A DNA stretch of 64,000 bases from Enterococcus sp. HY326 (GCF_026157065.1 NZ_JANLGQ010000002.1:558001-622000); one strand, 5' to 3'; counted from the stretch's first letter, positions 9,138 through 19,231 are shown. Numbers and translations: made by a program. Notes: a model not told the origin generated them from the letters alone.

Positions 9138-10223
9138 TTATTCTTGAAACTTAAATTTACTCCAAGGCTCAATAAAGGGCAAGAGAATTTTTTCCTGCTC
9201 GGCAATTTGCCCAACTTTATTTTTACGGGAATCTTTATGGGGCTCTAAAACTACCTGCAGTTCATTTTTATATTTGCCAAACTGATCATTTCCGATGACG
9301 ATATCCCCTACTTGAAACTCAATTTCATTATCATGGGGCAGATTGGCTGCTTGGCTATACTTTTTGCGAACTTGGGTTGAACGAATCACTTGATCCGTGA
9401 TATCACCACGGCGAAAATGCTGTTCAGCTAACACAATTTCTTTTTCAACAGGATTAACTGCTGACACAAATTCGACAGCAAACTCTGTTTGATAACGATT
9501 GACTGTTGCCATTTTTTGCAATTCTTCATCGCTGGCATAGGCATTGCCGATAATTACATCGTCAATCAGACCAGTAGCAAAGAAATGTTTTGTGGCAACT
9601 TCCACTGGCAAGTGGCGGTGCATTTCCAACGTTGGCAGGCCATCATTAATATCCCACGGGCCAATTTTCCCCGCTTGTGAGGTGATAAAGGCTGCCGTAC
9701 GAATACCAGCTTGTTTAAAACGGCTACTACATTTTTCAAAAAATTCATAAGGTAAGGCTGTGCCGGCCTGCGGGTAAAAATTATGACAGCCGTATAAAAA
9801 CGGTTTGTTGGCTTGATAAGTCAAAATATTATCCAGATAGGCAACATCGTTACTCATATTTAATTCAATTGCTAGACCAAAGGGATTATAAGTCAGCATT
9901 GCTTCTTTATTGCCATCAAAACCTAAATCTAAACGAATGCCATCAGCACCTAATTCGTGGAAAAAAGTCAGGTCGTCATAGGAAATACCTAGCTCTTCAA
10001 AGATATTAGGAGCGACATCCAAGATGGTTTCAAAATTTAGCTCCTTGGCAAAGTCTATCAACTCTTTAAATTTCTTTTGGACGGCTTCTTTGCCCTCCGT
10101 CACCTCTAGCATACTCATAAAAGTCCGTGAGAACCCGTATTGGTGGGCTTTTTGCAGATAATTTTTATCGTCCTCAAGCTTGCTGTGGTCAGGATAAACC
10201 GATACTCCTAAGGCTCGTTTCAT
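9138..10223 (-). CDS. MupG/DUF871 family 6-phospho-glycosidase (TIM barrel)
   Basis: A 361-residue protein of the family whose characterised member MupG hydrolyses MurNAc-6-phosphate-GlcNAc during peptidoglycan recycling. A TIM barrel (about 1-235, start L-G-V-S-V-Y-P-D-H-S) is followed by a beta-rich cyclophilin-like domain (about 245-361). Conserved G-A-D-G-I-R-L-D and Y-G-C-H-N-F-Y-P are visible. It lies 12 bp after the 86-residue membrane protein and downstream of a cellobiose-type EIIC, so the substrate is probably a PTS-imported 6-phospho-disaccharide. No murQ etherase is present here, so I leave the gene symbol open. Confidence 0.82.
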   Translation of the reverse strand: MKRALGVSVYPDHSKLEDDKNYLQKAHQYGFSRTFMSMLEVTEGKEAVQKKFKELIDFAKELNFETILDVAPNIFEELGISYDDLTFFHELGADGIRLDLGFDGNKEAMLTYNPFGLAIELNMSNDVAYLDNILTYQANKPFLYGCHNFYPQAGTALPYEFFEKCSSRFKQAGIRTAAFITSQAGKIGPWDINDGLPTLEMHRHLPVEVATKHFFATGLIDDVIIGNAYASDEELQKMATVNRYQTEFAVEFVSAVNPVEKEIVLAEQHFRRGDITDQVIRSTQVRKKYSQAANLPHDNEIEFQVGDIVIGNDQFGKYKNELQVVLEPHKDSRKNKVGQIAEQEKILLPFIEPWSKFKFQE

Positions 10224-10235
10224 GATTTGTCTCCT

Positions 10236-10496
10236 CTAATTATAAAATGTTGCTGATTTCAACCGATATTTTTGGCTAAGAATCGTCGCAGCAATGATTG
10301 TAACGACCAGCACTGGTGCTGCACCTAAATGCAGCTGAGTGGCAAGAAAGACGGCTCCCCCGATGGCAACAACCGACAATAGCATCAGCCAGCGAAGTTT
10401 GATCTGTTGAATTTTTTCAGGTGCAATTTTTTTCTCGACAATAACTTGAGTGCCAATAAAAACTACTACCGCAAGTATAAAATTAAAGGTTGTCAT
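10236..10496 (-). CDS. Small hydrophobic protein in the EIIC-mupG operon
   Basis: An 86-residue protein with two or three predicted membrane segments (about 4-20, 36-53, 58-74) and a basic loop K-I-A-P-E-K-I-Q-Q-I-K-L-R. I do not recognise the family. It lies between EIIC and mupG in the same direction, 12 bp before mupG, so it is likely co-expressed with the sugar system. It might be a small transport accessory subunit, but nothing in the sequence proves this. Confidence 0.55.
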   Translation of the reverse strand: MTTFNFILAVVVFIGTQVIVEKKIAPEKIQQIKLRWLMLLSVVAIGGAVFLATQLHLGAAPVLVVTIIAATILSQKYRLKSATFYN

Positions 10497-10559
10497 ATTA
10501 TCCCATCTTTCTTTATTAAAACTAGTGCTGTCGTCACGCTTATCACAAAGACTTACTTA

Positions 10560-11906
10560 TTATTTTCCAGTTGTTTCGTCAGCAATTTCCATCGTTGTTC
10601 TTTGCGCATCTTCTTGCGCAATTTCAGCAGCTTCTTTTTCCAGCTGTTGTTTTTCAAAGACTTTAAAGAATGGATAGTAAATCGCAAAAGTGATAAAGAA
10701 GTTAACAAAGACTAAAATTGCCGCTGAGACACTCCAGTTGGTACTCATCCACGCTGCGATTGGTGCCGGCATCGCAAAACCTAATCGAGCGACCATCATC
10801 GGCACAATCCCCGTTATTGTGGCAAAATAAGCTACGGTTGTGGTAATTAACGGTGCGACGATAAATGGAATGGCTAAAATTGGATTCATCACGATTGGTG
10901 CACCGAAAATCATCGGCTCATTGATATTAAAAATGCCTGGTAAAAAGGACAAGCGTCCCAAGCTCTTCAAATATTTTGATTTAGAGAACATAAACATAAA
11001 GACAAGCACTAAAGTTGTTCCTGAACCGCCAATCCAAACGAACCATTGAATAAATTGTTCCGTGAAAATATTCGGCATGTTATGAGCGCTGACACCAGCA
11101 GCAAACGCATCCATATTTTCAGCAATCGACATATCCCAGAAAGGACGAATGACTGGACCTAAAATTGCTGGTCCGTGAATTCCCAGCACCCAGAAGAAAC
11201 AAATTAGAAAGACAGTTAGCAATCCGCCAAACAAACTATTACCAGCTAAAACATCTTTTAACGGCATTAAGATACTACTCAAGAAACCATTTAAATCAAA
11301 GCCGATAACATGACGTAAGACCCAGAATAAAATTAAGATGACTGCTCCAGGAATCAAAGCGATAAAGGAATTGGAAACTTCCGGTGGCACGCCTTCTGGC
11401 ATTTTGATTGTGATATTTTTTTGAATGAATATTCGATAAATTTCTACAGAAACAATGGCAGTCACAATGGCACCAAATAAAGACGAAGAACTTAAGTTAG
11501 CAATATTAATATAACGACCTGCATCAATCACACCTTCGACACCATCGACTAAACGAATTGGCGGTGCGGCGGTAACGAGAAAAGCCATCAAAGATAAAAT
11601 TCCGGCGGTCAATGAATCCACCTTGTAACTTTTTGCGAGCGCTGAGCCAATACCAAAGGTTGCATATAAAGCTAAAATCCCGACTGTGTAACGAAAAGGA
11701 ATATCCAATAAATCCCGATACGGTTCAATTGCTTGTGCCAAAGAATCAACTGGCATGTTTAACAAAATGGTGAAAAACGAGCCGACAATTGTTAAAGGCA
11801 TCGTCGCAATAATCCCTTTTCTAATTGCAACCATGTGACGCTGCATTCCGATTTTGTTAGCAAAAGGCATAATCTTCTGCTCTAACACATTAACAAACTT
11901 ATCCAT
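10560..11906 (-). CDS. PTS EIIC, lactose/cellobiose (CelB) family
   Basis: A 448-residue membrane component that translocates a disaccharide during PTS uptake. It has about ten hydrophobic segments, starts with M-D-K-F-V-N-V-L-E-Q-K-I-M-P-F-A as in CelB-type EIICs, and carries the family region F-N-I-N-E-P-M-I-F-G-A-P-I-V-M-N-P. I chose the second of two adjacent ATGs (11906; the other is 11909), 7 nt from AAAGGGG. It is the first gene of the operon with mupG and the PfkB kinase. No EIIA or EIIB gene is nearby, so these must come from elsewhere in the genome. Confidence 0.88.
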   Translation of the reverse strand: MDKFVNVLEQKIMPFANKIGMQRHMVAIRKGIIATMPLTIVGSFFTILLNMPVDSLAQAIEPYRDLLDIPFRYTVGILALYATFGIGSALAKSYKVDSLTAGILSLMAFLVTAAPPIRLVDGVEGVIDAGRYINIANLSSSSLFGAIVTAIVSVEIYRIFIQKNITIKMPEGVPPEVSNSFIALIPGAVILILFWVLRHVIGFDLNGFLSSILMPLKDVLAGNSLFGGLLTVFLICFFWVLGIHGPAILGPVIRPFWDMSIAENMDAFAAGVSAHNMPNIFTEQFIQWFVWIGGSGTTLVLVFMFMFSKSKYLKSLGRLSFLPGIFNINEPMIFGAPIVMNPILAIPFIVAPLITTTVAYFATITGIVPMMVARLGFAMPAPIAAWMSTNWSVSAAILVFVNFFITFAIYYPFFKVFEKQQLEKEAAEIAQEDAQRTTMEIADETTGK

Positions 11907-11933
11907 CATACTTCCCCTTTTCAAAATAATAAC

Positions 11934-11963
11934 ATTATAATGTTTGCGCATTAATAATAACAA
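11934..11963 (-). promoter_or_regulatory. Promoter of the EIIC-mupG-kinase operon
   Basis: The minus strand has TTGTTA (11958-11963), an 18-bp spacer and TATAAT (11934-11939), close to the start codon at 11906. I saw no clear cre site. Confidence 0.65.
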
Positions 11964-11983
11964 ATTAAAACCAACTTGTAAAT

Positions 11984-12036
11984 AGCAAAAAAGAACCCTT
12001 TCAAAAAAAGTTTTAGCGCTTTTTTGAAAGGGTTCT
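11984..12036 (-). terminator. Terminator of the CDF exporter gene
   Basis: A near-perfect 18-bp stem (11991-12009 with 12019-12036) is followed on the minus strand by TTTTTTG. It separates the CDF gene from the EIIC promoter. Confidence 0.88.
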
Positions 12037-12066
12037 GTTACTGGATTTAGTTTTAAAAAAATTTTC

Positions 12067-13236
12067 TCAATTATTTTTGGTCAGCAAATAATTGTGGTCA
12101 AAGTCGATACTCAGCTTGGTTGGGCCTAGTATCAGCAACAATTTGGCTTGAATTTTTTTATAAATTTCTTCGTCTGTTAAAGGACATTTCGGCGGGACAA
12201 CTAAATCAAAAGCCAGCTCTTCTGGATTTTTTTCCATCCGGAAATCATGCATCCGCAGGTTTAATTTCAATTCTTCAATAATTGTTTTAACAATATGAAA
12301 ATTCGTCATGAACTGCCGATCATTCACCGGCACGGGGTCCACATGACAAACCAAATTAATATTGAGGGATTTTTTAAAATCTTTTTCAATGCCATCGATA
12401 ATATGGTGGGCCGCTTCCAAACTTAAATCTTCATTGACCTCAATGTGAACAGTCGCAAAATTTTTATTTGGTCCGTAATTATGCACCAACAAATCATGGA
12501 AGCCCAAAATATCAGGGTAAGTTTCCAAACGTTCTTCCATCTGTACAATGTCTTCGGTAGTCGGCCGACTGCCCATCAGTTCATCGATAAAATCTTTAAT
12601 CATTTTAATGCCACTGTATAAAATATAGAGGGCAATTAAAAAACCGATATACCCATCCAGCTGCCAGCCGGTGATAAATTCAATCAGTGCTGAAACTAAA
12701 ACAGTTACCGTTGTGAAGACATCATTGAGACTATCCTGTGCTGTGGCATTTAACGTCTCTGATTTGATGCGGCGGCTAAAGCTGCGGTACATTTTTCCCT
12801 GCCAGATTTTGATAATAATCGATAAGAGCAGCACCACAAAAACTAATGGGGTGATTAATGTGCTGGAGGGATTTAAAATTTTATCAAAGGAGGTATGCAA
12901 AAATTGGAATCCAACATACGTCACCAATAGAGAAACTAAAAAGCCGCTGATGTATTCAAAGCGCTCGTGGCCATAGGGATGCTCCCGATCGGCGGGCTTA
13001 GCAGCAATTCGAAAGCCGACTAAAGTTAGCAGTGATGAAGCCGTGTCTGATAAATTATTAATCGCATCCGCCATGATTGAGACACTGTTGGAAAGTAAAC
13101 CAATTAAAATTTTGGCAGCAAATAATAACCCATTTGTTAAAAGACCAATGATTGCGGCGGTGTTGCCAACTTTTTTGCGAAAAAGTGTCGCATCTTGATC
13201 AGATTTTTCTAATTTATTTAAAATAAATTGAATCAT
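12067..13236 (-). CDS. Cation diffusion facilitator (divalent metal exporter, MntE-like)
   Basis: A 389-residue CDF antiporter. Six membrane segments (about 15-205) carry the metal-site motif A-D-A-I-N-N-L-S-D and the signature H-P-Y-G-H-E-R-F-E-Y. A cytoplasmic dimerisation domain follows (about 210-290), and then a further C-terminal domain, making it longer than minimal CDF proteins. Asp and Asn at the TM2 site fit manganese exporters better than zinc, but the metal is an inference. The ATG at 13236 follows AAAGGGGA. It ends at a strong terminator, so it is probably monocistronic. Confidence 0.85.
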   Translation of the reverse strand: MIQFILNKLEKSDQDATLFRKKVGNTAAIIGLLTNGLLFAAKILIGLLSNSVSIMADAINNLSDTASSLLTLVGFRIAAKPADREHPYGHERFEYISGFLVSLLVTYVGFQFLHTSFDKILNPSSTLITPLVFVVLLLSIIIKIWQGKMYRSFSRRIKSETLNATAQDSLNDVFTTVTVLVSALIEFITGWQLDGYIGFLIALYILYSGIKMIKDFIDELMGSRPTTEDIVQMEERLETYPDILGFHDLLVHNYGPNKNFATVHIEVNEDLSLEAAHHIIDGIEKDFKKSLNINLVCHVDPVPVNDRQFMTNFHIVKTIIEELKLNLRMHDFRMEKNPEELAFDLVVPPKCPLTDEEIYKKIQAKLLLILGPTKLSIDFDHNYLLTKNN

Positions 13237-13301
13237 AGCTGTCCCCTTTTTTTCTTTATAAACCAAAACCAATAGCTAATAATAAAAAAGCCGCAGATAA
13301 T

Positions 13302-13916
13302 CTACGACTTTATTTTACCATGATTTGGTGTCAATGGTGTGGCTGCAAATAAAGCAGAGGCGATGAGTGGTGTGATAATTCCCGCCGCAATCGCTTCAGG
13401 AATCCCATTGGCCACGCCAACACCGAATAAGACGGTAAACAGAGTTGAAGTGTCAGTTCCATAGGCTGTCGCTGTTGCAGAGCTATACAACAAGCCCATC
13501 AAGCCAAGCACTAAAACAGTATTGACGATAGAACCTAACACACCTCCGATAGCGGAAGCTAAAGCCACCGATTTTTTGCGACGATAAATTTGGCTAAAGA
13601 CAATCCCGGCCACGACACCAACTAAGATGCGAGGCAAAACAGAAATAATCGGATTCGTAAAGACCAAAGTATCAAAGGGCGTCGTTGGCATCGCATAGGC
13701 CCTCACCATCGTCGCAAGTCCCCAGAACAAACCAATGATGGCTCCGTCTTTTGTTCCTAAAACAACAGCTGCGACAATCACCGTGATGTGAATGATGGTC
13801 AAGCTAATAACCCCTAAAGGAATAAAGCCTAAAAACGGCACCATCGCCTGCACAATAATAATGGCTAATAAAATTCCCCGTAAAACTAAGCGATAGGTTC
13901 GATCCTGCTCTCTCAT
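13302..13916 (-). CDS. ECF transporter S component (vitamin-binding membrane subunit)
   Basis: A 204-residue integral membrane protein with about six segments. The region P-F-L-G-F-I-P-L-G followed by T-I-I-H-I-T-V-I-V-A is typical of ECF S components, which bind a vitamin and dock on a shared EcfAA'T module. No energising genes are nearby, so this is a group-II (solitary) S component. The pattern reminds me of pantothenate-type PanT proteins, but I would not assign the substrate. The ATG at 13916 has GGAGG 8 nt upstream; the longer frame has no ribosome site. Confidence 0.78.
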   Translation of the reverse strand: MREQDRTYRLVLRGILLAIIIVQAMVPFLGFIPLGVISLTIIHITVIVAAVVLGTKDGAIIGLFWGLATMVRAYAMPTTPFDTLVFTNPIISVLPRILVGVVAGIVFSQIYRRKKSVALASAIGGVLGSIVNTVLVLGLMGLLYSSATATAYGTDTSTLFTVLFGVGVANGIPEAIAAGIITPLIASALFAATPLTPNHGKIKS

Positions 13917-13974
13917 TTTAAAGACCTCCAGAATAAATATTTTCGTTTTTTTATTATGCTCTATCCTGTGAAAA

Positions 13975-14006
13975 AAATCCAACAATTACTCTGAATTGTT
14001 GGATTT
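13975..14006 (-). terminator. Terminator of alaS
   Basis: A perfect 13-bp stem (13975-13987 with 13994-14006) and a 6-nt loop. On the minus strand it is followed by TTTTTT, about 30 bp past the alaS stop. Confidence 0.85.
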
Positions 14007-14034
14007 ATTTTACTAAGAATTTTTTACAAATAAA

Positions 14035-16680
14035 TTATTTTTGTTCTGTTAACCAAGTGGGTACAGCTGCCAAGGCCGCTTGAATGCCCGCTGGGTTTTT
14101 ACCACCGGCTTGAGCCATGTCTGGACGACCGCCCCCGCCGCCGCCAACTAACGGTGCAATTGCTTTAATTAAATCGCCAGCTTTTAAGCCTTTTTCATTC
14201 GTGGATTTGGTCATCGCCGCTAATAAATTCACCTTGTCTTCTTGGGCTGTCGCCAATACTAGAACATCCGATAATTCTTTTTGCTTCCATTGGTCTGCCA
14301 ATTGACGCAGCTGGTTCATATCTTTAACGTTGACCTCAGCTGCGATAACTTTTAATCCAGCAACCTCTTGAATATTTTGGAAGACATCACCGGCCTGTTG
14401 ATTAGCTAATTTAGCCGCTAATTTTTCATTTTCTTTTTGCAATTCTTTTAATTGCGCCTGTAATTGTTCTGTCTTGTTCACGACTTCTTTTACCTGTGGT
14501 GATTTAATCGTTTGAGCTACAGCCGTCAAAAGATTTTCTTCTTCCCGATACGCTTCGTATGCTTCTTGAGCCGTAACTGCTTCAATTCGGCGAACACCAG
14601 CGCCAATGCCAGACTCAGAAACAATTTTGAAAATACCGATGTCTTCGGTGTTGGCTACATGGGTACCCCCGCAGAGTTCAATTGACCAGTCGCCAATATT
14701 GACAACCCGCACATCGTTGCCGTATTTTTCACCAAATAATGCCATAGCGCCCATTTCTTTTGCAGTTTTCAAATCTGTTTCCAGCGTGACGACAGGAATA
14801 GCCTCCCAAATTTTTTGGTTGACGATTTTTTCCATCTCCGCCAATTCTTCGGTGGTGATTTGACCGAAGTGGGTAAAGTCAAAACGCAGATGACCTGGCG
14901 CTACAAGTGAACCTGCTTGATTGGCGTGGGTACCTAAGACTTCCTTCAATGCTTTGTGCAATAAGTGCGTCGCTGTATGATTTTTCAAAATTTTATTGCG
15001 GCGGTGAGCATCCACCTGTAAAAAGTAAGTTTTACCAACAGACACAGGTCTAACAATTTCAACTTCATGCATAAACTGACCGTTGGGTGCTTTTTGAACA
15101 TCGATAATGTTAGCAACTACTTCACCTTCAAGGCTGACTAAAGTTCCTTTATCAGCAATCTGGCCCCCCATTTCTGCATAAAATGGTGTCTTAGCAAAAA
15201 GTAATTGCGCTGTACCGTCATGAACCTCTGGTGTAACCTCTTCATTTTGCACGGCAACAATTAATTCTGTTTCGGCTTCCAAATGTTCGTAGCCGACAAA
15301 TTTACTAGTAACTTTAATATCTGTCCACAAGGCTGATTGGGTGCCCATTGATAATTCTTTGCTGCGGGCAGCACGCGCTCGTTCTCTTTGAGCGGCCATT
15401 TCAACTTCAAAGCCGGCATGATCAACCTTTAGATTTTCATCTTCAGCGACTTCTTCCGTTAATTCAACGGGGAAGCCAAAAGTATCATACAGTTTGAAAA
15501 TAATTTCTCCCTTTAGCGTATCTTCGTTAGCTGATTTAACTTCAGCAATCACTTGGTCTAACATTGCTAAGCCTTCGTTGATGGTTTCATTGAAGCGTTC
15601 TTCCTCTGATTTAACAACTTTTTCGATAAAATCTTTTTGATTGGTCACTTCTGGATAATAACTGACCATGATATCGCCGACAATCGGTACTAATTTGTAT
15701 AAAAATGGTTCGTTGATGCCTAATTTTTTCCCATGCATGACTGCGCGACGTAATAAGCGACGCAACACATAACCCCGTCCTTCATTTGAAGGTAAAGCAC
15801 CATCACCAATCGCAAAAGATAAAGCCCGAATGTGATCGGCAATTACTTTAAAGGAAATATCCTTTGTTTTATCTGCGGCATATTTAAATTGGCCGCTCAG
15901 GGTTTCCGTTTCATGAATAATCGGCAAAAATAAATCTGTTTCAAAATTAGTTGGAGCGTTTTGAATAATCGAAACCATTCGTTCTAAGCCCATCCCCGTA
16001 TCAATGTTTTTATGGGGTAATGGTTCATAGGTGTCATCTGGTTTATGATTAAATTCAGAGAAGACGAGATTCCAAATTTCCAAATAGCGTTCATTTTCGC
16101 CACCAGGATAATTTTCAGGGGCATCTTCACTTAGATTATTAAATTCAGGTCCCCGGTCATAGAAAATTTCTGAATCGGGGCCACTAGGACCCGCGCCGAT
16201 ATCCCAAAAATTATCTTCAATCTCGACGATATGCTCTTCTGTCAAGCCGATGACTTCCCGCCAAATCCGTTTTGCTTCGGCATCTTCGGGATAGACAGTC
16301 ACATAAATTTTTTCCGGCTCAAAGCCCATCCATTCTGATGAGGTTAAAAATTCCCAAGCAAAGGTGATGGCATCTTCCTTGAAATAATCACCAATCGAAA
16401 AATTACCGAGCATTTCAAACATGGTGTGGTGACGGGCAGTCTTACCGACGTTTTCAATGTCGTTGGTGCGAATTGATTTTTGAGCATTGGTAATCCGGGG
16501 ATTTTCCGGTACTACGCTGCCATCAAAATATTTTTTTAAGGTTGCAACCCCAGAATTAATCCATAATAAAGTTGGATCATTCACTGGCACTAAAGATGCA
16601 CTGGGTTCTACACTGTGGCCTTTAGATTTGAAAAAATCTAAAAACATTTGTCGTACTTGGGCACTTGATAATTGTTTCAT
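14035..16680 (-). CDS. alaS: Alanyl-tRNA synthetase
   Basis: Charges tRNA-Ala with alanine. The 881 residues include the class II catalytic core (starting [17 protein letters not shown]), the editing domain with H-T-A-T-H-L-L-H and C-G-G-T-H-V metal ligands, and the C-Ala domain with the glycine-rich [15 protein letters not shown]. The length is normal for bacteria. The ATG at 16680 is 8 nt after AGGAGA. It is preceded by a T-box leader, so expression should respond to uncharged tRNA-Ala. A dedicated promoter and terminator make it monocistronic. Confidence 0.98.
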   Translation of the reverse strand: MKQLSSAQVRQMFLDFFKSKGHSVEPSASLVPVNDPTLLWINSGVATLKKYFDGSVVPENPRITNAQKSIRTNDIENVGKTARHHTMFEMLGNFSIGDYFKEDAITFAWEFLTSSEWMGFEPEKIYVTVYPEDAEAKRIWREVIGLTEEHIVEIEDNFWDIGAGPSGPDSEIFYDRGPEFNNLSEDAPENYPGGENERYLEIWNLVFSEFNHKPDDTYEPLPHKNIDTGMGLERMVSIIQNAPTNFETDLFLPIIHETETLSGQFKYAADKTKDISFKVIADHIRALSFAIGDGALPSNEGRGYVLRRLLRRAVMHGKKLGINEPFLYKLVPIVGDIMVSYYPEVTNQKDFIEKVVKSEEERFNETINEGLAMLDQVIAEVKSANEDTLKGEIIFKLYDTFGFPVELTEEVAEDENLKVDHAGFEVEMAAQRERARAARSKELSMGTQSALWTDIKVTSKFVGYEHLEAETELIVAVQNEEVTPEVHDGTAQLLFAKTPFYAEMGGQIADKGTLVSLEGEVVANIIDVQKAPNGQFMHEVEIVRPVSVGKTYFLQVDAHRRNKILKNHTATHLLHKALKEVLGTHANQAGSLVAPGHLRFDFTHFGQITTEELAEMEKIVNQKIWEAIPVVTLETDLKTAKEMGAMALFGEKYGNDVRVVNIGDWSIELCGGTHVANTEDIGIFKIVSESGIGAGVRRIEAVTAQEAYEAYREEENLLTAVAQTIKSPQVKEVVNKTEQLQAQLKELQKENEKLAAKLANQQAGDVFQNIQEVAGLKVIAAEVNVKDMNQLRQLADQWKQKELSDVLVLATAQEDKVNLLAAMTKSTNEKGLKAGDLIKAIAPLVGGGGGGRPDMAQAGGKNPAGIQAALAAVPTWLTEQK

Positions 16681-16754
16681 AACTGGTCTCCTCGTTTTTT
16701 ATGATGGCATTGGTTTAAAAGCTGGCAATTTTTTTACCAACTATTAAATGCAAA

Positions 16755-16958
16755 AAAGACACCCCTGCACTCAAGGACGAACACTCGCGGTACCACCTTG
16801 ATTGCAATGATGTCGATCATTACCTCTTAAACTCGATAACGGTGAGTTGCCGTTGATATTGCTATCAAAACTGCAAAAGAGCAATTTAACCGACTCTTAT
16901 CCTTCTTTCAGCAATGAAGGATTTTCTGTGAAGAGTGAAAATTAAATCATATTTTTGC
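16755..16958 (-). promoter_or_regulatory. T-box riboswitch leader of alaS
   Basis: The T-box sequence AAGGTGGTACCGCG is present on the minus strand at 16786-16799. Downstream, CGTCCTTG can pair either with the T-box (antiterminator) or with CAGGGGTGTC, which is followed by TTTTTT near 16755-16760 (terminator). A hairpin AATGAT/ATCATT lies just upstream of the T-box. GCA triplets followed by A occur upstream and are candidate Ala specifiers, but I could not fold Stem I to decide which one is used. This leader fills the gap of about 320 bp upstream of alaS. Confidence 0.9.
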
Positions 16959-16965
16959 TACTGAA

Positions 16966-16994
16966 ATTATATGAAAAACTTGTGGAAATGTCAA
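16966..16994 (-). promoter_or_regulatory. Consensus sigma-A promoter of alaS
   Basis: The minus strand has a perfect TTGACA (16989-16994), a 17-bp spacer and a perfect TATAAT (16966-16971). It starts the T-box leader and sits 9 bp beyond the upstream gene's stop. Confidence 0.93.
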
Positions 16995-17002
16995 AGGAAA
17001 GT

Positions 17003-18097
17003 TTAGCTTAAAGCAAATAAAACCCGTTCGCTGGAAAATAAACTTGAACCACTATACGCTAATTGCAGGCCGGTAACCTCTAAACTTTCCGGCACCGTAT
17101 AAGCTAAAAAGCCCCGCGTTTCAATTCCCGGATTCATCGATTCAAAGGAAATGTTGTCTGATAGGCCCAATAAAGTTGTCGGCGAATATTGCGCCCCTGC
17201 TTCATCAATTACCCTAAAATCACTGGTGGAAAACGAGCCCATACTGTCAGAAGTGTTCATGACAGTTAAATAGACTAGCAAATATTTTGTTCCCTCGTCT
17301 GCTGTATAACTCAGCAAATCGGATTCACGAATCTCCCGTTCCATCCGAATCTCGGTGACAGCGATGCGAAATTCTTCTCCGTCATAACTTTCAAAAACTG
17401 GCACAATTGTTTCAGATGCTGCTTCTGAAGATTCTGTCAACGCGTCAGTGCTGTCATCAGCAGAAGTTTCACTGCCTGCTGTCTCAGAGCTTCCTTCTGA
17501 AGCCTGACTACTGTCGTCTGAACTTCCCTCAGAATTTGTTGTTGAAGAAGTTGGCCCATTGTCTCCATCACTAGCTGCATTAAAAGCAAACACTCCAATA
17601 GCCCCGAGTATAACGGCAACTACAATAAAAATATCTACCAATGGCTTTTTATAAAAAGCCGTTAAACGGCGGGCTGGAATCAGACGATAGCGAACTTTTT
17701 TTAAGTTCATCGCAGCGGCAATGATGTACAAAATAAAGGCTGGGAGAAATAAGAAGGCCGGCAAAATAATCATCATCACAGAAGCGATAATTCCGCAGAT
17801 GTGACCGCCACTCCCTAGTTTATATTGGCCGTTGTAGTACAGACCAATAATATGCAAGATTAGTGATGCTGTAAAACAGACGGTTAAAAATCCTAAAAAG
17901 GCTCCACTAGACAGAATTGCTGAGACGAAAATAGCAATTACATACACGAAACAAAAAATACTATTGAAGATAGCCAAGATACCACTGGCTAAATTAAAAG
18001 GCAATAATTTTTGGCTGTATTGACTTTTTTTGCGTTTGCCTTTTTTTCTCGGCTGCGCTGGCTTAGTTGGCCGTTTGTTCCCATCCTTCATAGGCAT
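17003..18097 (-). CDS. Membrane protein with Ser/Glu-rich linker and DUF4352-like extracellular domain
   Basis: A 364-residue protein. A basic N-terminus (1-28, many Lys) precedes four or five membrane segments (about 33-180). A low-complexity linker of Ser, Glu, Asp and Thr (about 183-235) leads to a beta-rich C-terminal domain (about 240-364) with V-L-Y-L-T-V-M-N-like strands and N-T-S-D, as in DUF4352 immunoglobulin-like domains. The tail is expected outside the cell. Stand-alone gene, no enzymatic motif; I infer a surface or envelope role only. The alaS promoter lies directly after its stop. Confidence 0.65.
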   Translation of the reverse strand: MPMKDGNKRPTKPAQPRKKGKRKKSQYSQKLLPFNLASGILAIFNSIFCFVYVIAIFVSAILSSGAFLGFLTVCFTASLILHIIGLYYNGQYKLGSGGHICGIIASVMMIILPAFLFLPAFILYIIAAAMNLKKVRYRLIPARRLTAFYKKPLVDIFIVVAVILGAIGVFAFNAASDGDNGPTSSTTNSEGSSDDSSQASEGSSETAGSETSADDSTDALTESSEAASETIVPVFESYDGEEFRIAVTEIRMEREIRESDLLSYTADEGTKYLLVYLTVMNTSDSMGSFSTSDFRVIDEAGAQYSPTTLLGLSDNISFESMNPGIETRGFLAYTVPESLEVTGLQLAYSGSSLFSSERVLFALS

Positions 18098-18178
18098 AGG
18101 CTTCCTCCTAAAATAAATTTAGTCATCCTTTATCTATTTTAGCAGATGTCTGCTGAAATTAATTTTTTTTTACTATTT

Positions 18179-19231
18179 TCACGCTTCGATAATCACGGCT
18201 TTGCGATAAAGATACTTGCTAGGATCTAATTTTTCTTGCGGGTTCAAAGCCTTGCCGCTGTGATAATAAGAGGCTAGTGGCAGCATATTGACAATTGGAT
18301 AAAAAGCCTCCCCATAATCATCCATTTTTAAAACTTGGGGGCTGCGGGTTAATTCCAAACGAGATTTTGTAGCATCAAAAACAAGTCCAAACATATTGGC
18401 AAGACTAATTTGATTTTGAATCATTCGTCGGGAAATACTCTCGTCAAAGACTAATTCATTGCCCCAACGGAATAATCGGCGGGTGCCAGCACCCACTGCA
18501 AATTCCCATTGATCTTCCGTTAAGAGTTCAAAGGCATATTTATTTAAAACTTTTTCCTGTTCAAAATAATTCCAATTATGGTGACGGTAAATCCGATAGC
18601 TTTCTCCGCCGGCAGTTAATTCCATAAAGAATTTTTCTTCCTTGAGGGCGCTGCGGGGAAATGACCAGCTTAAAGATTCCTCGGCAGAAAGTTCAGGATA
18701 GATAATATTTTTAATCTGGGTTTCAAATAGATTATAGCTGCCGATATCACCGGTAAATTCACCGGTAATCATATTCAGAGTACCCATGTAGGAGGTTCCA
18801 GCTGGTAAAGAATACTTTTGAACTAGCATCGGCGGTACACTAACCCGCCTTAAAGGTGTCGTATAATCATTAATATACTGACCAATCGATTCTAAATCAC
18901 TGAAATCATATTCAGTCTCAACAGCCAGCTTTAATTTGCGCAGATTTTTCTGATCGGAAATAATTTCAAAAGGCGGCAGCCCCTTGACACCTAAATCCCA
19001 ACCTAATATTGCTTCTGAATTACCGGGAACTAAAAGAAATTCCTCGTCATTAATTTTTAAAGAGAAGGTCCGGCTTTTAATGCCAAATAATTCATGCTCC
19101 TCTAGGCGAACATCAGAAATTTTTAATAAAGGTGAGACAAAATACATCGTCACCTGATTCATCACCATCGTTTTTTCTTGATCTGTCAGTTTTTTCCAAA
19201 CGGACCACTCTAGCATCGAAATGAAATCCAC
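18179..19231 (-). CDS. Uncharacterised 350-residue protein with FGE/SUMF-like patch
   Basis: Cytoplasmic, with no signal peptide or membrane segment. The C-terminal half contains L-T-E-D-Q-W-E-F-A-V-G-A-G-T and F-R-W-G-N-E, which recall the L-P-T-E-x-E-W-E-Y-A-A-R-x-G and Y-P-W-G-N signatures of formylglycine-generating-enzyme domains. The catalytic Cys pair of true FGE is not visible, so the fold may be kept without the chemistry. It resembles profilin-like DUF7278 proteins of lactic acid bacteria as far as I recall. The GTG at 19231 follows GGGAG by 8 nt. Function unknown. Confidence 0.5.
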   Translation of the reverse strand: MDFISMLEWSVWKKLTDQEKTMVMNQVTMYFVSPLLKISDVRLEEHELFGIKSRTFSLKINDEEFLLVPGNSEAILGWDLGVKGLPPFEIISDQKNLRKLKLAVETEYDFSDLESIGQYINDYTTPLRRVSVPPMLVQKYSLPAGTSYMGTLNMITGEFTGDIGSYNLFETQIKNIIYPELSAEESLSWSFPRSALKEEKFFMELTAGGESYRIYRHHNWNYFEQEKVLNKYAFELLTEDQWEFAVGAGTRRLFRWGNELVFDESISRRMIQNQISLANMFGLVFDATKSRLELTRSPQVLKMDDYGEAFYPIVNMLPLASYYHSGKALNPQEKLDPSKYLYRKAVIIEA

